A stretch of DNA of 64,000 nt, from assembly GCF_036320965.1 (NCBI RefSeq), contig NC_092234.1:40428505-40492504 (forward strand). Reading direction: 5' to 3'. Origin of the DNA: Panulirus ornatus. Its lineage: Eukaryota; Arthropoda; Malacostraca; Decapoda; Palinuridae. Both the position numbers and the translations under genes were made by a program. Positions 10,491 through 22,481 of this stretch are shown piece by piece (the first letter of the stretch is position 1; each line of letters begins with the position of its first letter). Below the pieces are notes generated by a model. The model did not search any database. It was not told where the DNA came from and saw nothing but the letters and a program-made list of their open reading frames with translations.

Positions 10491-13400
10491 GTCACCAGGG
10501 GGCAGTGTGGCACCACCAGGGGGCAGTGTGGCACCACCAGGGGGCAGTGTGGCATCACCAGGGGGCAAGTGTGGCACCACCAGGAGGCAGTGTGGCATCA
10601 CCAGGGGTAGTGTGGCATCACCAGGGGTAGTGTGGCATCACCAGGGGTAGTGTGGCACCACCAGGGGTAGTGTGGCACCACCAGGGGTAGTGTGGCACCA
10701 CCAGGGGGTAGTGTGGCATCACCAGGGGTAGTGTGGCACCACCAGGGGTAGTGTGGCATCACCAGGGGGCAGTGTGGCATCACCAGGGGTAGTGTGGCAT
10801 CACCAGGGGGCAGTGTGGCACCACCAGGGGGCAGTGTGGCATCACCAGGGGTAGTGTGGCATCACCAGGGGTAGTGTGGCATCACCAGGGGTAGTGTGGC
10901 ACCACCAGGGGTAGTGTGGCACCACCAGGGGTAGTGTGGCACCACCAGGGGGTAGTGTGGCATCACCAGGGGTAGTGTGGCATCACCAGGGGTAGTGTGG
11001 CATCACCAGGGGGCAGTGTGGCACCACCAGGGGGCAGTGTGGCATCACCAGGGGTAGTGTGGCATCACCAGGGGTAGTGTGGCATCACCAGGGGTAGTGT
11101 GGCACCACCAGGGGTAGTGTGGCACCACCAGGGGTAGTGTGGCACCACCAGGGGGCAGTGTGGCATCACCAGGGGTAGTGTGGCATCACCAGGGGTAGTG
11201 TGGCACCACCAGGGGTAGTGTGGCATCACCAGGGGTAGTGTGGCATCACCAGGGGTAGTGTGGCATCACCAGGGGTAGTGTGGCACCACCAGGGGTAGTG
11301 TGGCATCACCAGGGGTAGTGTGGCATCACCAGGGGTAGTGTGGCACCACCAGGGGTAGTGTGGCATCACCAGGGGGCAGTGTAGCACCACCAGGGGTAGT
11401 GTGGCACCACCAGGGGTAGTGTAGCACCACCAGGGGCAGTGTGGCACCACCAGGGGTAGTGTAGCACCACCAGGGGCAGTGTAGCACCACCAGGGGTAGT
11501 GTGGCATCACCAGGGGGCAGTGTAGCACCACCAGGGGCAGTGTAGCACCACCAGGGGTAGTGTAGCACCACCAGGGGCAGTGTAGCACCACCAGGGGTAG
11601 TGTGGCATCACCAGGGGCAGTGTGGCACCACCAGGGGTAGTGTAGCACCACCAGGGGCAGTGTAGCACCACCAGGGGTAGTGTGGCATCACCAGGGGGCA
11701 GTGTAGCACCACCAGGGGCAGTGTGGCACCACCAGGGGTAGTGTGGCATCACCAGGGGTAGTGTGGCATCACCAGGGGTAGTGTGGCACCACCAGGGGTA
11801 GTGTGGCACCACCAGGGGCAGTGTAGCACCACCAGGGGGCAGTGTGGCACCACCAGGGGTAGTGTGGCATCACCAGGGGTAGTGTGGCATCACCAGGGGT
11901 AGTGTGGCACCACCAGGGGTAGTGTGGCATCACCAGGGGGCAGTGTAGCACCACCAGGGGTAGTGTGGCACCACCAGGGGTAGTGTAGCACCACCAGGGG
12001 CAGTGTGGCACCACCAGGGGTAGTGTAGCACCACCAGGGGCAGTGTAGCACCACCAGGGGTAGTGTGGCATCACCAGGGGGCAGTGTAGCACCACCAGGG
12101 GCAGTGGAGCACCACCAGGGGTAGTGTAGCACCACCAGGGGCAGTGTAGCACCACCAGGGGTAGTGTGGCATCACCAGGGGCAGTGTGGCACCACCAGGG
12201 GTAGTGTAGCACCACCAGGGGCAGTGTAGCACCACCAGGGGTAGTGTGGCATCACCAGGGGGCAGTGTAGCACCACCAGGGGCAGTGTGGCACCACCAGG
12301 GGTAGTGTGGCATCACCAGGGGGCAGTGTAGCACCACCAGGGGTAGTGTGGCACCACCAGGGGTAGTGTAGCACCACCAGGGGCAGTGTGGCACCACCAG
12401 GGGTAGTGTGGCACCACCAGGGGCAGTGTGGCACCACCAGGGGTAGTGTGGCATCACCAGGGGGCAGTGTAGCACCACCAGGGGTAGTGTGGCACCACCA
12501 GGGGTAGTGTAGCACCACCAGGGGCAGTGTGGCACCACCAGGGGTAGTGTGGCACCACCAGGGGCAGTGTGGCACCACCAGGGGTAGTGTAGCACCACCA
12601 GGGGGCAGTGTGGCACCACCAGGGGCAGTGTGGCACCACCAGGGGGCAGTGTGGCACCACCAGGGGTAGTGTAGCACCACCAGGGGGCAGTGTGGCACCA
12701 CCAGGGGCAGTGTGGCACCACCAGGGGGCAGTGTGGCACCACCAGGGGCAGTGTGGCACCACCAGGGGCAGTGTGGCACCACCAGGGGTAGTGTAGCACC
12801 ACCAGGGGGCAGTGTGGCACCACCAGGGGTAGTGTGGCACCACCAGGGGCAGTGTGGCATCACCAGGGGTAGTGTGGCACCACCAGGGGTAGTGTGGCAC
12901 CACCAGGGGCAGTGTGGCACCACCAGGGGCAGTGTGGCACCACCAGGGGTAGTGTGGCACCACCAGGGGGCAGTGTGGCACCACCAGGGGTAGTGTAGCA
13001 CCACCAGGGGTAGTGTGGCATCACCAGGGGGCAGTGTGGCACCACCAGGGGTAGTGTGGCACCACCAGGGGTAGTGTGGCATCACCAGGGGGCAGTGTGG
13101 CACCACCAGGGGCAGTGTGGCACCACCAGGGGCAGTGTGGCACCACCAGGGGGCAGTGTGGCACCACCAGGGGGCAGTGTGGCATCACCAGGGGTAGTGT
13201 GGCACCACCAGGGGTAGTGTAGCACCACCAGGGGTAGTGTAGCACCACCAGGGGTAGTGTGGCATCACCAGGGGTAGTGTGGCACCACCAGGGGGTAGTG
13301 TAGCACCACCAGGGGTAGTGTAGCACCACCAGGGGTAGTGTGGCATCACCAGGGGTAGTGTAGCACCACCAGGTGGTAGTGTGGCACCACCAGGGGTAGT

Positions 13401-15421
13401 GTGGCACCACCAGGGGCAGTGTGGCACCACCAGGGGCAGTGTGGCACCACCAGGGGGCAGTGTGGCCCCACCAGGGGTAGTGTGGCACCACCAGGGGTAG
13501 TGTGGCACCACCAGGGGCAGTGTGGCACCACCAGGGGGTTGTGTGGCACCACCAGGGGTAGTGTGGCACCACCAGGGGTAGTGTAGCATCACCAGGGGTA
13601 GTGTGGCACCACCAGGGGCAGTGTGGCACCACCAGGGGGCAGTGTGGCCCCACCAGGGGTAGTGTGGCACCACCAGGGGTAGTGTGGCACCACCAGGGGC
13701 AGTGTGGCACCACCAGGGGGTAGTGTAGCACCACCAGGGGTAGTGTGGCACCACCAGGGGTAGTGTAGCATCACCAGGGGTAGTGTGGCATCACCAGGGG
13801 TAGTGTAGCACCACCAGGGGTAGTGTAGCACCACCAGGGGGTAGTGTGGCACCACCAAGGGTAGTGTGGCATCACCAGGGGTAATGTAGCACCACCAGGG
13901 GTAGTGTAGCACCACCAGGGGGTAGTGTGGCACCACCAGGGGGTAGTGTGGCACCACCAGGGGTAGTGTAGCACCACCAGGGGTAGTGTAGCACCACCAT
14001 GGGGTAGTGTGGCATCACCAGGGGTAGTGTAGCACCACCAGGGGTAGTGTAGCACCACCAGGGGTAGTGTGGCACCACCAGGGGGTAGTGTGGCACCACC
14101 AGGGGTAGTGTAGCACCACCAGGGGTAGTGTGGCATCACCAGGGGTAGTGTTGCACCACCAGGGGTAGTGTAGCACCACCAGGGGTAGTGTAGCACCACC
14201 AGGGGTAGTGTAGCATCACCAGGGGTAGTGTAGCACCACCAGGGGTAGTGTGGCATCACCAGGGGTAGTGTAGCACCACCAGGGGTAGTGTGGCACCACC
14301 AGGGGTAGTGTAGCACCACCAGGGGTAGTGTAGCACCACCAGGGGTAGTGTGGCATCACCAGGGGTAGTGTAGCACCACCAGGGGTAGTGTAGCACCACC
14401 AGGGGTAGTGTGGCATCACCAGGGGTAGTGTGGCACCACCAGGGGTAGTGTGGCACCACCAGGGGTAGTGTGGCATCACCAGGGGTAGTGTGGCACCACC
14501 AGGGGTAGTGTGGCATCACCAGGGGTAGTGTGGCACCACCAGGGGTAGTGTGGCACCACCAGGGGTAGTGTGGCACCACCAGGGGTAGTGTGGCATCACC
14601 AGGGGTAGTGTAGCACCACCAGGGGGTAGTGTGGCATCACCAGGGGTAGTGTAGCACCACCAGGGGTAGTGTGGCATCACCAGGGGTAGTGTGGCATCAC
14701 CAGGGGTAGTGTGGCATCACCAGGGGTAGTGTAGCATCACCAGGGGTAGTGTAGCACCACCAGGGGTAGTGTGGCATCACCAGGGGTAGTGTAGCACCAC
14801 CAGGGGGTAGTGTGGCATCACCAGGGGTAGTGTAGCACCACCAGGGGTAGTGTAGCACCACCAGGGGTAGTGTGGAATCACCAGGGGTAGTGTGGCACCA
14901 CCAGGGGTAGTGTGGCACCACCAGGGGTAGTGTGGCATCACCAGGGGTAGTGTGGCACCACCAGGGGTAGTGTGGCACCACCAGGGGTAGTGTGGCATCA
15001 CCAGGGGTAGTGTGGCACCACCAGGGGTAGTGTGGCACCACCAGGGGGTAGTGTGGCATCACCAGGGGTAGTGTAGCACCACCAGGGGGTAGTGTGGCAT
15101 CACCAGGGGTAGTGCAGCACCACCAGGGGTAGTGTGGCATCACCAGGGGTAGTGTGGCATCACCAGGGGTAGTGTAGCATCACCAGGGGTAGTGTAGCAC
15201 CACCAGGGGTAGTGTGGCATCACCAGGGGTAGTGTGGCACCACCAGGGGTAGTGTGGCACCACCAGGGGGTAGTGTGGCATCACCAGGGGTAGTGTAGCA
15301 CCACCAGGGGGTAGTGTGGCATCACCAGGGGTAGTGTAGCACCACCAGGGGGTAGTGTGGCATCACCAGGGGTAGTGTGGCATCACCAGGGGCATTGTGG
15401 CACCACCAGGGGTAGTGTGGC
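10491..15421 (+). repeat. Giant 20-21 bp minisatellite, about 4.9 kb
   Basis: Roughly 240 head-to-tail copies of CACCACCAGGGGTAGTGTGG or close variants. Four switches define the variants: GGGTAG/GGGCAG, TGTGGCA/TGTAGCA, CACCACC/CATCACC and 4 or 5 Gs (20 or 21 bp). Variant use is zoned: GTAGCA is absent before about 11385, GGCAG is common between about 11.4 and 13.7 kb, and GGCAG is almost absent after 13.72 kb. Block duplications are visible at offsets of 564 bp (11341 against 11905) and 182 bp (a CCCCACC variant at 13466 and 13648). Many open frames on both strands are repeat artefacts. Confidence 0.97.
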
Positions 15422-15744
15422 GTCTCCCTGGCGACACACAGTTTCCCAGGTGAGTGTCGCATCATCAGGAAGGTCGTCCACGTCTCAGGTGGAGTTTCCC
15501 CCGTGTGGCCCGGCCCGACCCCTAGCGCTAGCCTCCTTCTCCTCCTGTGTGTCTCAAGACGTGACCAGGTGACCTGGCTCAGTGTAAGCAGGTCCTGGTA
15601 ACCTGGGTCATGCGTCATGAGGGATGGGGTAACCCACACGCCTGGCCCGGGACCCTCTGCTCTTTCCCCGCTACATCAACCACCAAGATGTTGCTCTCAC
15701 AACAATGTTGATACAAGTAAGCAACACAATGGATTCTTTTTATA
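15422..15744. other. Unique spacer between array and element S
   Basis: About 320 bp. A donor-like CAGGTGAGTG is present at 15447-15456, but no flanking exon frame could be supported. Confidence 0.4.
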
Positions 15745-15965
15745 CTATTCTCCATTTCCCGCGTTAGCGAGGTAGCGTTAAGAACAGAGGACTGAGCCTT
15801 TGAGGGAATATCCTCACATGGCCCCTTTCTCTGTTCCTTCTTTTGGAAAATTAAAAAAAGGGAGGGGGGGGGGATTTCCAGCCCCCCCGCTCCCTTCCCT
15901 TTTAGTCGCCTTCTACAACACGCAGAGAATACGTGGGAAGTATTCTTTCTCTCCTATCCCCAGGG

Positions 15966-15968
<3 letters not shown>
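15745..15968 (-). mobile_element. Element S (short interspersed repeat), minus copy
   Basis: Copy of a repeat of about 225-245 bp seen again at 31661-31905, 31981-32213 and, in part, 47700-47835. Read on the minus strand it begins TCCCTGGGGATAGG, continues CTTCCCACGTATTCTCTGCG, GGCGACTAAAAGGG, and ends with GCTACCTCGCTAACGCGGGA. That end closely resembles the 3' end of LINE-A (GCTACCTCGCAAACGCGGGA). There is no coding frame and I found no clear tRNA-type A and B boxes. It is probably a non-autonomous passenger of LINE-A. Its 5' end abuts a TA microsatellite. Confidence 0.75.

Positions 15969-16028
<60 letters not shown>
15969..16028. repeat. (TA)n microsatellite between element S and LINE-A
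   Basis: Uninterrupted TA run separating the 5' end of element S (minus) from the truncated 5' end of LINE-A (plus). Confidence 0.97.
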
Positions 16029-16032
<4 letters not shown>

Positions 16033-16497
16033 AGGGTAAGAGAGATGTGTGGAAATAAAAAGAGCAGGGTTGAGAGAGCAGAAGAGGGTGTTTTGAAATG
16101 GTTTGGGCACATGGAGAGAATGAGTGAGGAGAGATTGACCAAGAGGATATATGTGTCGGAGGTGGTGGGAACGAGGAGAAGAGGGAGACCAAATTGGAGG
16201 TGGAAAGATGGAGTGAAAAAGATTTTGTGTGATCGGGGCCTGAACATGCAGGAGGGTGAAAGGAGGGCAAGAAATAGAGTGAATTGGAGTCATGTGGTAT
16301 ACAGGGGTTGACGTGCTGTCAGTGGATTGAAGCAAGGCATGTGAAGCGTCTGGGGTAAACCATGGAAAGCTGTGTAGGTATGTATATTTGCGTGTGTGGA
16401 CGTGTGTATGTACATGTGTATGGGGGGGGGGGGGTTGGGCCATTTCTTTCGTCTGTTTCCTTGCGCTACCTCGCAAACGCGGGAGACAGCGACAAAG

Positions 16498-16500
<3 letters not shown>
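16029..16500 (+). mobile_element. LINE-A 3' end, 5'-truncated
   Basis: The frame 16045-16311 encodes the last 88 residues of the LINE-A polyprotein (motifs VLKWFGHMERMSEERLTKR and RRRGRPNWRWKDGVKKI), near-identical to residues 327-414 of the copy at 50.6-51.9 kb. The 3' UTR follows: GTGCTGTCAGTGGATTGAAG, a G run near 16424, then GCTACCTCGCAAACGCGGGA and GACAGCGACAAAGTATAAAA. The copy is broken at its 5' end against the TA microsatellite and carries no RT active site. Confidence 0.9.

Positions 16501-16576
<76 letters not shown>
16500..16576 (+). repeat. Poly-A then (TA)n tail of LINE-A
   Basis: About 38 A residues at 16501-16538 followed by (TA)n. The position just after the LINE-A 3' UTR suggests the tail formed at retrotransposition and then diverged to TA. 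Confidence 0.85.
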
Positions 16577-16578
<2 letters not shown>

Positions 16579-17334
16579 GGTCAGTAATGTGGGGAGGTGA
16601 TATGAAAGTCGATGTTGTCACCAGCGAGCACACATTGTGTCTGGAGTGGTTGTTGATTGTTGACCTGGTGATAAGTTCAGCTTACCCTCTGTTAGTCCCG
16701 CCCAGCCCCAGCCCTCCAGCCCCGCCACAACCCCCAGCCCCGCCACAGCCCGCAGCCCTACCACAGCCCAGCCCTCCAGCCCCGCCACAGCCTGCAGCCC
16801 TACAGTGGCTCGTGTTCCAAACCTCCGGGTGAATGTGGGATGCTCTTCCTGTTGCTGAGTTGCCAACGTCCAGAGCTTCGTGACCATAGCCATCAGACTC
16901 CTGTTGGTACTACTGCTGCTGCAGACTACAGCTACAGCTGTAGTGCGTTGACCACTGTAGCTGTAGACCACCCGTGACCTGACCACCTGGTAGTTGTAGT
17001 TCCTCGTGTGGTGACTACGATCACGCTGGTTCCGACAACCATACGTCATGTATACGACTGTGTCGCAACTCCGTTTTCTGAGAGTCTTGGTGTTACCCAG
17101 GAACTCTTCCCAAGAGCTCCTGCACCGCCGAGGCTGCGCTACTTCCAGTAGCAGGGGAAGTGTTGGACTCCTTTGCGATGAGAAGTTATGTAATGAGACT
17201 GTACCTCCATTGATACAGCCTCGCCAAAAGCGACTTTTCACTCGCGGTTTAACGCATTGCAGTCGGAGTCCGGTAGCACGCATACATACATACATAGACG
17301 ACTGTGGATGTAGGCAGCCGCATGCGGCACTCGG
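16577..17334. other. Mostly unique stretch with short repeats and an inverted repeat
   Basis: Degenerate CAGCCCCGCCACAGCC repeats occur at 16700-16800. A 12-bp inverted repeat (CTACAGCTACAG at 16926-16937, its complement at 16955-16966) could form a stem with a 17-nt loop. Open frames at 17048-17338 and on the minus strand show no recognisable domain. Confidence 0.5.
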
Positions 17335-17615
17335 GTAGCAGAGCTGCGGCCCTCGGGTAGCAGAGCTGCGGCCCTCGGGTAGCAGAGCTGTGGCCCTCGG
17401 GTAGCAGAGCTGCGGCACTCGGGTAGCAGAGCTGCGGCCCTCGGGTAGCAGAGCTGCGGCCCTCGGGTAGCAGAGCTGCGGCCCTCGGGTAGCAGAGCTG
17501 CGGCCCTCGGGTAGCAGAGCTGCGGTCCTCGGGTAGCAGAGCTGCGGCCCTCGGGTAGCAGAGCTGCGGTCCTCGGGTAGCAGAGCTGCGGCCCTCGGGT
17601 AGCAGAGCTGCGGCC
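17335..17615 (+). repeat. 22-bp minisatellite, about 13 copies
   Basis: Core AGCAGAGCTGCGGCCCTCGG followed by GT. On the minus strand it is an open 22-residue periodic frame, again an artefact. Confidence 0.94.
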
Positions 17616-17821
17616 CTGGATCATATAACTTTTGTCATAAAAGAAAAGTAAATATTGACAAGAAAAGATAAAAGATATAAAGGAATTTCTTAATATTATC
17701 TGAATTTTTCGCCATGAAATTGGTAGTGCTGGTGTGTTTACCATCCTGTATCGTACAGGGAGGGAGTTTACACTCGTAGGGCCAGATCACAAGGGTTCTC
17801 TCTACCGTCATACAAGTTGTA

Positions 17822-17995
17822 TAACATGTGAATGTTCACATTCACCATCACGTAACTCAGTATAACATATATGTTCTCCACATTGACCATCACGTAACTC
17901 AGTATAACATATATGTTCTCCACATTGACCATCACGTAACTCATTATAACATGTATGTTCTCCACATTGTCCCTCACGTAACTCAGTATAGCATT
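17822..17995 (+). repeat. 42-bp minisatellite, about four copies
   Basis: Core ATAACATATATGTTCTCCAC followed by ATTGACCATCACGTAACTCAGT. Outer copies are more diverged than the central ones. Confidence 0.88.
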
Positions 17996-18054
17996 CGTCT
18001 GCCACTCTGGTATCAGCGAGGAACATCTCTACATCCACGTTGATAAGTCTCTTA

Positions 18055-18400
18055 TCTTCACATCATGTTGAGGCCTCTGGCTGGTCTGCCCGACATCTCG
18101 CGAGGACTGTTTATTATCTACGACTTCCCACTGCTTTGAAACATTAAACATTGTGATTAGGTCACTTCTTACTCTTCTCTCTTTCATGTAGGGAAAATCA
18201 AAGGCCTCTAACTTTAACGTGTAATACACCTGTCATAATTCTGGAACCATCCTTGTTTCCGTCCTTTGGACCTTCTCTGTATGTTCTTTGAGCGGTGACC
18301 GATCGTAGGCAAGATATAGTTGTGGTCTTACGCAAGACATAAACAACTTGCTGAATATTATCTTATCCATACTGGAATGTTGTGTGATTATTGTGTGGTT
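18055..18400 (-). mobile_element. LINE-D (CR1-like) RT fragment
   Basis: On the minus strand two neighbouring frames read SCVRPQLYLAYD, then EKVQRTETRMVPEL, then after a stop LKLEAFDFPYMKERRVRSDL. These line up with the CR1-type block 'LVRPxLEYxxxxWSP..IExLExVQRRATKxxxxL..LxLxSLExRRLRxDLI'. The order and spacing are right, and a stop between the two parts marks it as a pseudogene. It lacks the catalytic RT core. Confidence 0.78.
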
Positions 18401-18462
18401 AACGTGTAGCTGTTGTGTGGAGAGTTTTACACTCGTGTTGCCCCGTCTCTTAACCATGTAGT

Positions 18463-18471
<9 letters not shown>

Positions 18472-18512
<41 letters not shown>
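18472..18512 (+). repeat. (TG)n microsatellite
   Basis: About 20 TG dinucleotides. Confidence 0.97.
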
Positions 18513-18513
<1 letters not shown>

Positions 18514-18689
18514 CAGTAAATTTTGCTATTAGTTATCATTTCTTTTGTGCAAGACGTCTGTTCCTGTTCGCTACAGAGTTGTCGTTAGCACTGTTATCTT
18601 CCAGACCACTACAAATTTGACAGTCCTGCTCCAGAGGGTTTGCGTTTTGCTGGAACCTTACGAGCCATGGAACCGGCGTTACCAGCCAT

Positions 18690-19205
18690 CAGAGGCCGAC
18701 CCTGGCAGGCATTAGGAGCCGTCATGGAAGTCTGAAGGAGCCTCGCCTGGAAGCCAGTTGGGCTGGAAGCCTTTAGGGGCCCTCTCTTGGAAGCATATTG
18801 TGAGCCATCCTGGAAGACTTTAGGGGTCTGTCTTGTAATCTCAAGGGGCTGTCCTGGAAGCCTGTAGGAGCTTTCATGGATGCCTGTATGAGGTGGTCCC
18901 GAAAACGTCTAGGGACCCTTCTTGAAAACCTCTACGGACTACCTCCAGAAGCCTCAAGGTGCCACTTCTGGAATCCTTTATGGACCGTCGCAGCAGCCTT
19001 TGGGGCAGTCTTTGAAGCATCCAGGGGCTGGTCCTGAATCTTTTGGGGCCGGTCCTGGAAGCTTCAAGTGGCCGTCCTGGAAACCTCCAAAGACTGACTA
19101 TTGAATGCTCCAGGAGCTAGACCTGAAGGCCCCCGAGAGGCTGGTCCTGGAAGCTGCCAAGGGTTGGCCCTGGAAGCCTCAAGGGGCTGGCGCTGGAAGC
19201 CTCTA
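18690..19205 (+). repeat. Old, degenerate minisatellite
   Basis: Repeated but diverged motifs of the type CCTGGAAGCCTCAAGGGGC at irregular spacing of about 20-30 bp. The divergence suggests an old array compared with the near-identical ones nearby. Confidence 0.7.
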
Positions 19206-19494
19206 ATATTTGCCGACATCCTGCTGGTAAAAGTGTCTGGGGCACCGGATGTTCACACTTTTCCCGCCGTACTAATTACACCTCTACTTTTCACGGGGTT
19301 CAGTTTGCACATTCCGTCGGGTTTGTGACTCCAGGCCGGAATGTTTCCAGTGCAGGTTAGCCTCCAGACCTTCCTGGATTTTCCAGCTGCTTAATGAATT
19401 TCTTTCCCGTGTTTTTCATGAATTACAAGTTGGGTATTGTAGGGTTTTCCAGGTAGTTGAGGTGTTTGATTGAACTAGGACTAGCCCCTCGCTG

Positions 19495-19740
19495 TACTAG
19501 GTATACATACCTGGTACTTATATCATGCACTTGTATTTGAGAGCTGTAATAGCACCTGTAACAAGTACCTGTACCTGTATGTGGGACGTACACCTGGTAC
19601 ATGTACCTTGTCACTTTACGTGGAACATGCACTTGGTATCTGTACCTGGTACCATTACTGGTGGGACCTGTTCTTGTCCCTGGGACCTCTACCTGGGTCA
19701 TGTCTACTTTTGTATCGACCTGACGCAGGTACCTGAAGCA
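19495..19740 (+). repeat. Degenerate ACCTGGTAC-type repeat
   Basis: Recurring ACCTGTACCTG, CCTGGTACATGTACC and similar motifs at irregular spacing. A weak periodic frame on the minus strand is a shadow of this. Confidence 0.6.
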
Positions 19741-19828
19741 GGACTGTCATCAGCCAAGATCTTAAAGTTCCGAGTTACTTCAATACATTGTTGCTCTCAT
19801 CAAGGATTTCATGAATAAGAGGCTTTAT

Positions 19829-19855
19829 CATTATTATTATTATTATTATTATTAT

Positions 19856-19899
<44 letters not shown>

Positions 19900-20058
19900 T
19901 TGTTGTTGTTGTTATTATTGTTGTTGTTTGAGGTTAATTCTCCGAGAAGCTAACGTGGCACTAGGTTGTGCTTCCCCAGCAGCAGTGCGGTAAGGTCTGT
20001 CAGTCTCCTGTGAGCTGTGTGTTACTAGCTATTATCATGACTGGTACAGGGGGTCACT

Positions 20059-20092
<34 letters not shown>
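19829..20092 (+). repeat. Compound microsatellites (ATT)n-(AGT)n-(TTG)n and (TG)n
   Basis: (ATT)n at 19829-19856, (AGT)n to about 19899, (TTG)n to about 19927, and (TG)n at 20060-20092. Confidence 0.95.
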
Positions 20093-20095
<3 letters not shown>

Positions 20096-20137
20096 CAACA
20101 TAAGGTCGGGGTGTTGTTATCTGTCTTAACTCTTGGA

Positions 20138-20346
20138 AACAACGTTACGACCCTTGGGTTAGATGACCTGGCCTTTGATCTGACCCGTGAGGGTCAGGTT
20201 AAAGCCCTAGCTATTACACCCAAGGGTCGTACCGTCGTGTGGAATGGTCGTACCGTCGTATTGAAAGGTCGTACCGTCGTGTTGAAGGGTTGTACCGTCG
20301 TATTGAAAGGTCGTACCGTCGTGTTGAAGGGTCGTACTGTCATGCT
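20138..20346 (+). repeat. Dispersed 21-mer repeat, locus 2
   Basis: Head sequence TTACGACCCTTGGGTTAGAT, GACCTGGCCTTTGATCTGAC and AGGGTCAGGTTAAAG is followed by six copies of the 21-bp unit (GGTCGTACCGTCGTGTTGAA) at about 20221-20345. The head matches the one at 41.07 kb closely and those at 7.35 and 49.99 kb more loosely, so head and array behave as one dispersed unit. Confidence 0.85.
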
Positions 20347-20436
20347 TAATATATTAAATGGGATATACAAGCCTGAGTCGTGAGGTGGTGGTGAAGGTCG
20401 GGTCGTGTCAGCCATATGTGTAGTGATGTCACGCCC

Positions 20437-22141
20437 AGGTGACCAGGGTGGTCCTCAACACGCACCTGACTTTATAACCAGGTGACCAGGCTGGTCATCA
20501 ACACACACCTGACTTTATAACCAGGTGACCTGGCTGGTCCTCAACACGCACCTGACTTTATAACCAGGTGACCAGGCTGGTCATCAACACACACCTGACT
20601 TTATAACCAGGTGACCAGGGTGGTCCTCAACACGCACCTGACTTTATAACCAGGTGACCAGGCTGGTCATCAACACACACCTGACTTTATAACCAGATGA
20701 CCAGGCTGGTCATCAACACACACCTGACTTTATAACCAGATGACCTGGCTGGTCGTCAACACACACCTGACTTTATAACCAGATGACCAGGCTGGTCATC
20801 AACACACACCTGACTTTATAACCAGGTGACCTGGCTGGTCGTCAACACACACCTGACTTTATAACCAGATGACCAGGCTGGTCATCAACACACACCTGAC
20901 TTTATAACCAAGTGACCAAGCTGGTCATCAACACACACCTGATTTTATAACCAGGTGACCAGGCTGGTCATCAACACACACCTGACATTATAGCCAGGTG
21001 ACCAGGCTGGTCATCAACACACACCTGACTTTATAACCAGGTGACCTGGCTGGTCGTCAACACACACCTGACAATATAACCAGGTGACCAGGCTGGTCAT
21101 CAACACACACCTGACTTTATAACCAGGTGACCAGGCTGGTCGTCAACACACACCTGACTTTATAACCAGGTGACCTGGCTGGTCGTCAACACACACCTGA
21201 CTTTATAACCAGGTGACCTGGCTGGTCGTCAACACACACCTGACTTTATAACCAGATGACCAGGCTGGTCATCAACACACACCTGACTTTATAACCAGAT
21301 GACCTGGCTGGTCGTCAACACACACCTGACTTTATAACCAGATGACCAGGCTGGTCATCAACACACACCTGACTTTATAACCAGATGACCTGGCTGGTCG
21401 TCAACACACACCTGACTTTATAACCAGATGACCAGGCTGGTCATCAACACACACCTGACTTTATAACCAGATGACCTGGCTGGTCGTCAACACACACCTG
21501 ACTTTATAACCAGATGACCAGGCTGGTCATCAACACACACCTGACTTTATAACCAGATGACCTGGCTGGTCGTCAACACACACCTGACTTTATAACCAGA
21601 TGACCAGGCTGGTCATCAACACACACCTGACTTTATAACCAGGTGACCTGGCTGGTCGTCAACACACACCTGACTTTATAACCAGATGACCAGGCTGGTC
21701 ATCAACACACACCTGACTTTATAACCAAGTGACCAAGCTGGTCATCAACACACACCTGATTTTATAACCAGGTGACCAGGCTGGTCATCAACACACACCT
21801 GACATTATAGCCAGGTGACCAGGCTGGTCATCAACACACACCTGACTTTATAACCAGGTGACCTGGCTGGTCGTCAACACACACCTGACAATATAACCAG
21901 GTGACCAGGCTGGTCATCAACACACACCTGACTTTATAACCAGGTGACCTGGCTGGTCGTCAACACACACCTGACAATATAACCAGGTGACCAGGCTGGT
22001 CAACACACACCTGAGTTTATAACCAGGTGACCTGGCTGGTCGTCAACACACACCTGACTTTATAACCAGGTGACCAGGCTGGTCGTCAACACACACCTGA
22101 CTTTATAACCAGGTGTCCAGGATGGTCCTCAACACACCTGA
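20437..22141 (+). repeat. 43-bp satellite-like array, about 40 copies, hairpin-rich
   Basis: Unit core CCAGGTGACCAGGCTGGTCA followed by TCAACACACACCTGACTTTATAA. Two subtypes, ACCAGGCTGGTCATC and ACCTGGCTGGTCGTC, alternate over long stretches, giving an 86-bp dimer. The first subtype with GATGACC forms a perfect inverted repeat (GATGACCAG, one base, then its complement); the second forms CCAGGT-G-ACCTGG. Rare variants (CCAAGTGACCAAG, GACATTATAGCC, GACAATATAACC) recur 817 bp later, exactly 19 units, showing a block duplication inside the array. Confidence 0.95.
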
Positions 22142-22481
22142 CTTTCCCACACCAGAGGTGTTGCTTGTGTTGAGAGATATTGAAAGACAGAACTCAGAAA
22201 GTATACTACACCCACACCTGGCGAGCTGAGTACACCCTCACCTGGTGGGCTGAGTACACCCACACCTTCCACTCTCCACACCTGGTGGGCTGAGAGTGAC
22301 GGGGCCAGCTGGGTGTCCTTCAAGCTGTAACTCCTCACACGGAACTCGTGCTGGTCGCGCATCGTGCTGGGTGCCTCACTCAACACGACGCCTCTCTGGT
22401 GTGTCACTCATGTGTGTCACGAACGAGCACGAGCCACTCCACGCTTGGCCCTGGTCTGGCCAAGGTAAACCTAGCGTTGTC

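Noticed and set aside
10491..15421. CRISPR-like array of direct repeats
   Set aside because: Units are contiguous with no unique spacers, and the context is a eukaryotic genome without cas genes.
20437..22141. CRISPR or centromeric satellite
   Set aside because: No spacers, so not CRISPR. Centromeric nature cannot be judged from 1.7 kb, and no CENP-B-box-like motif was noticed.
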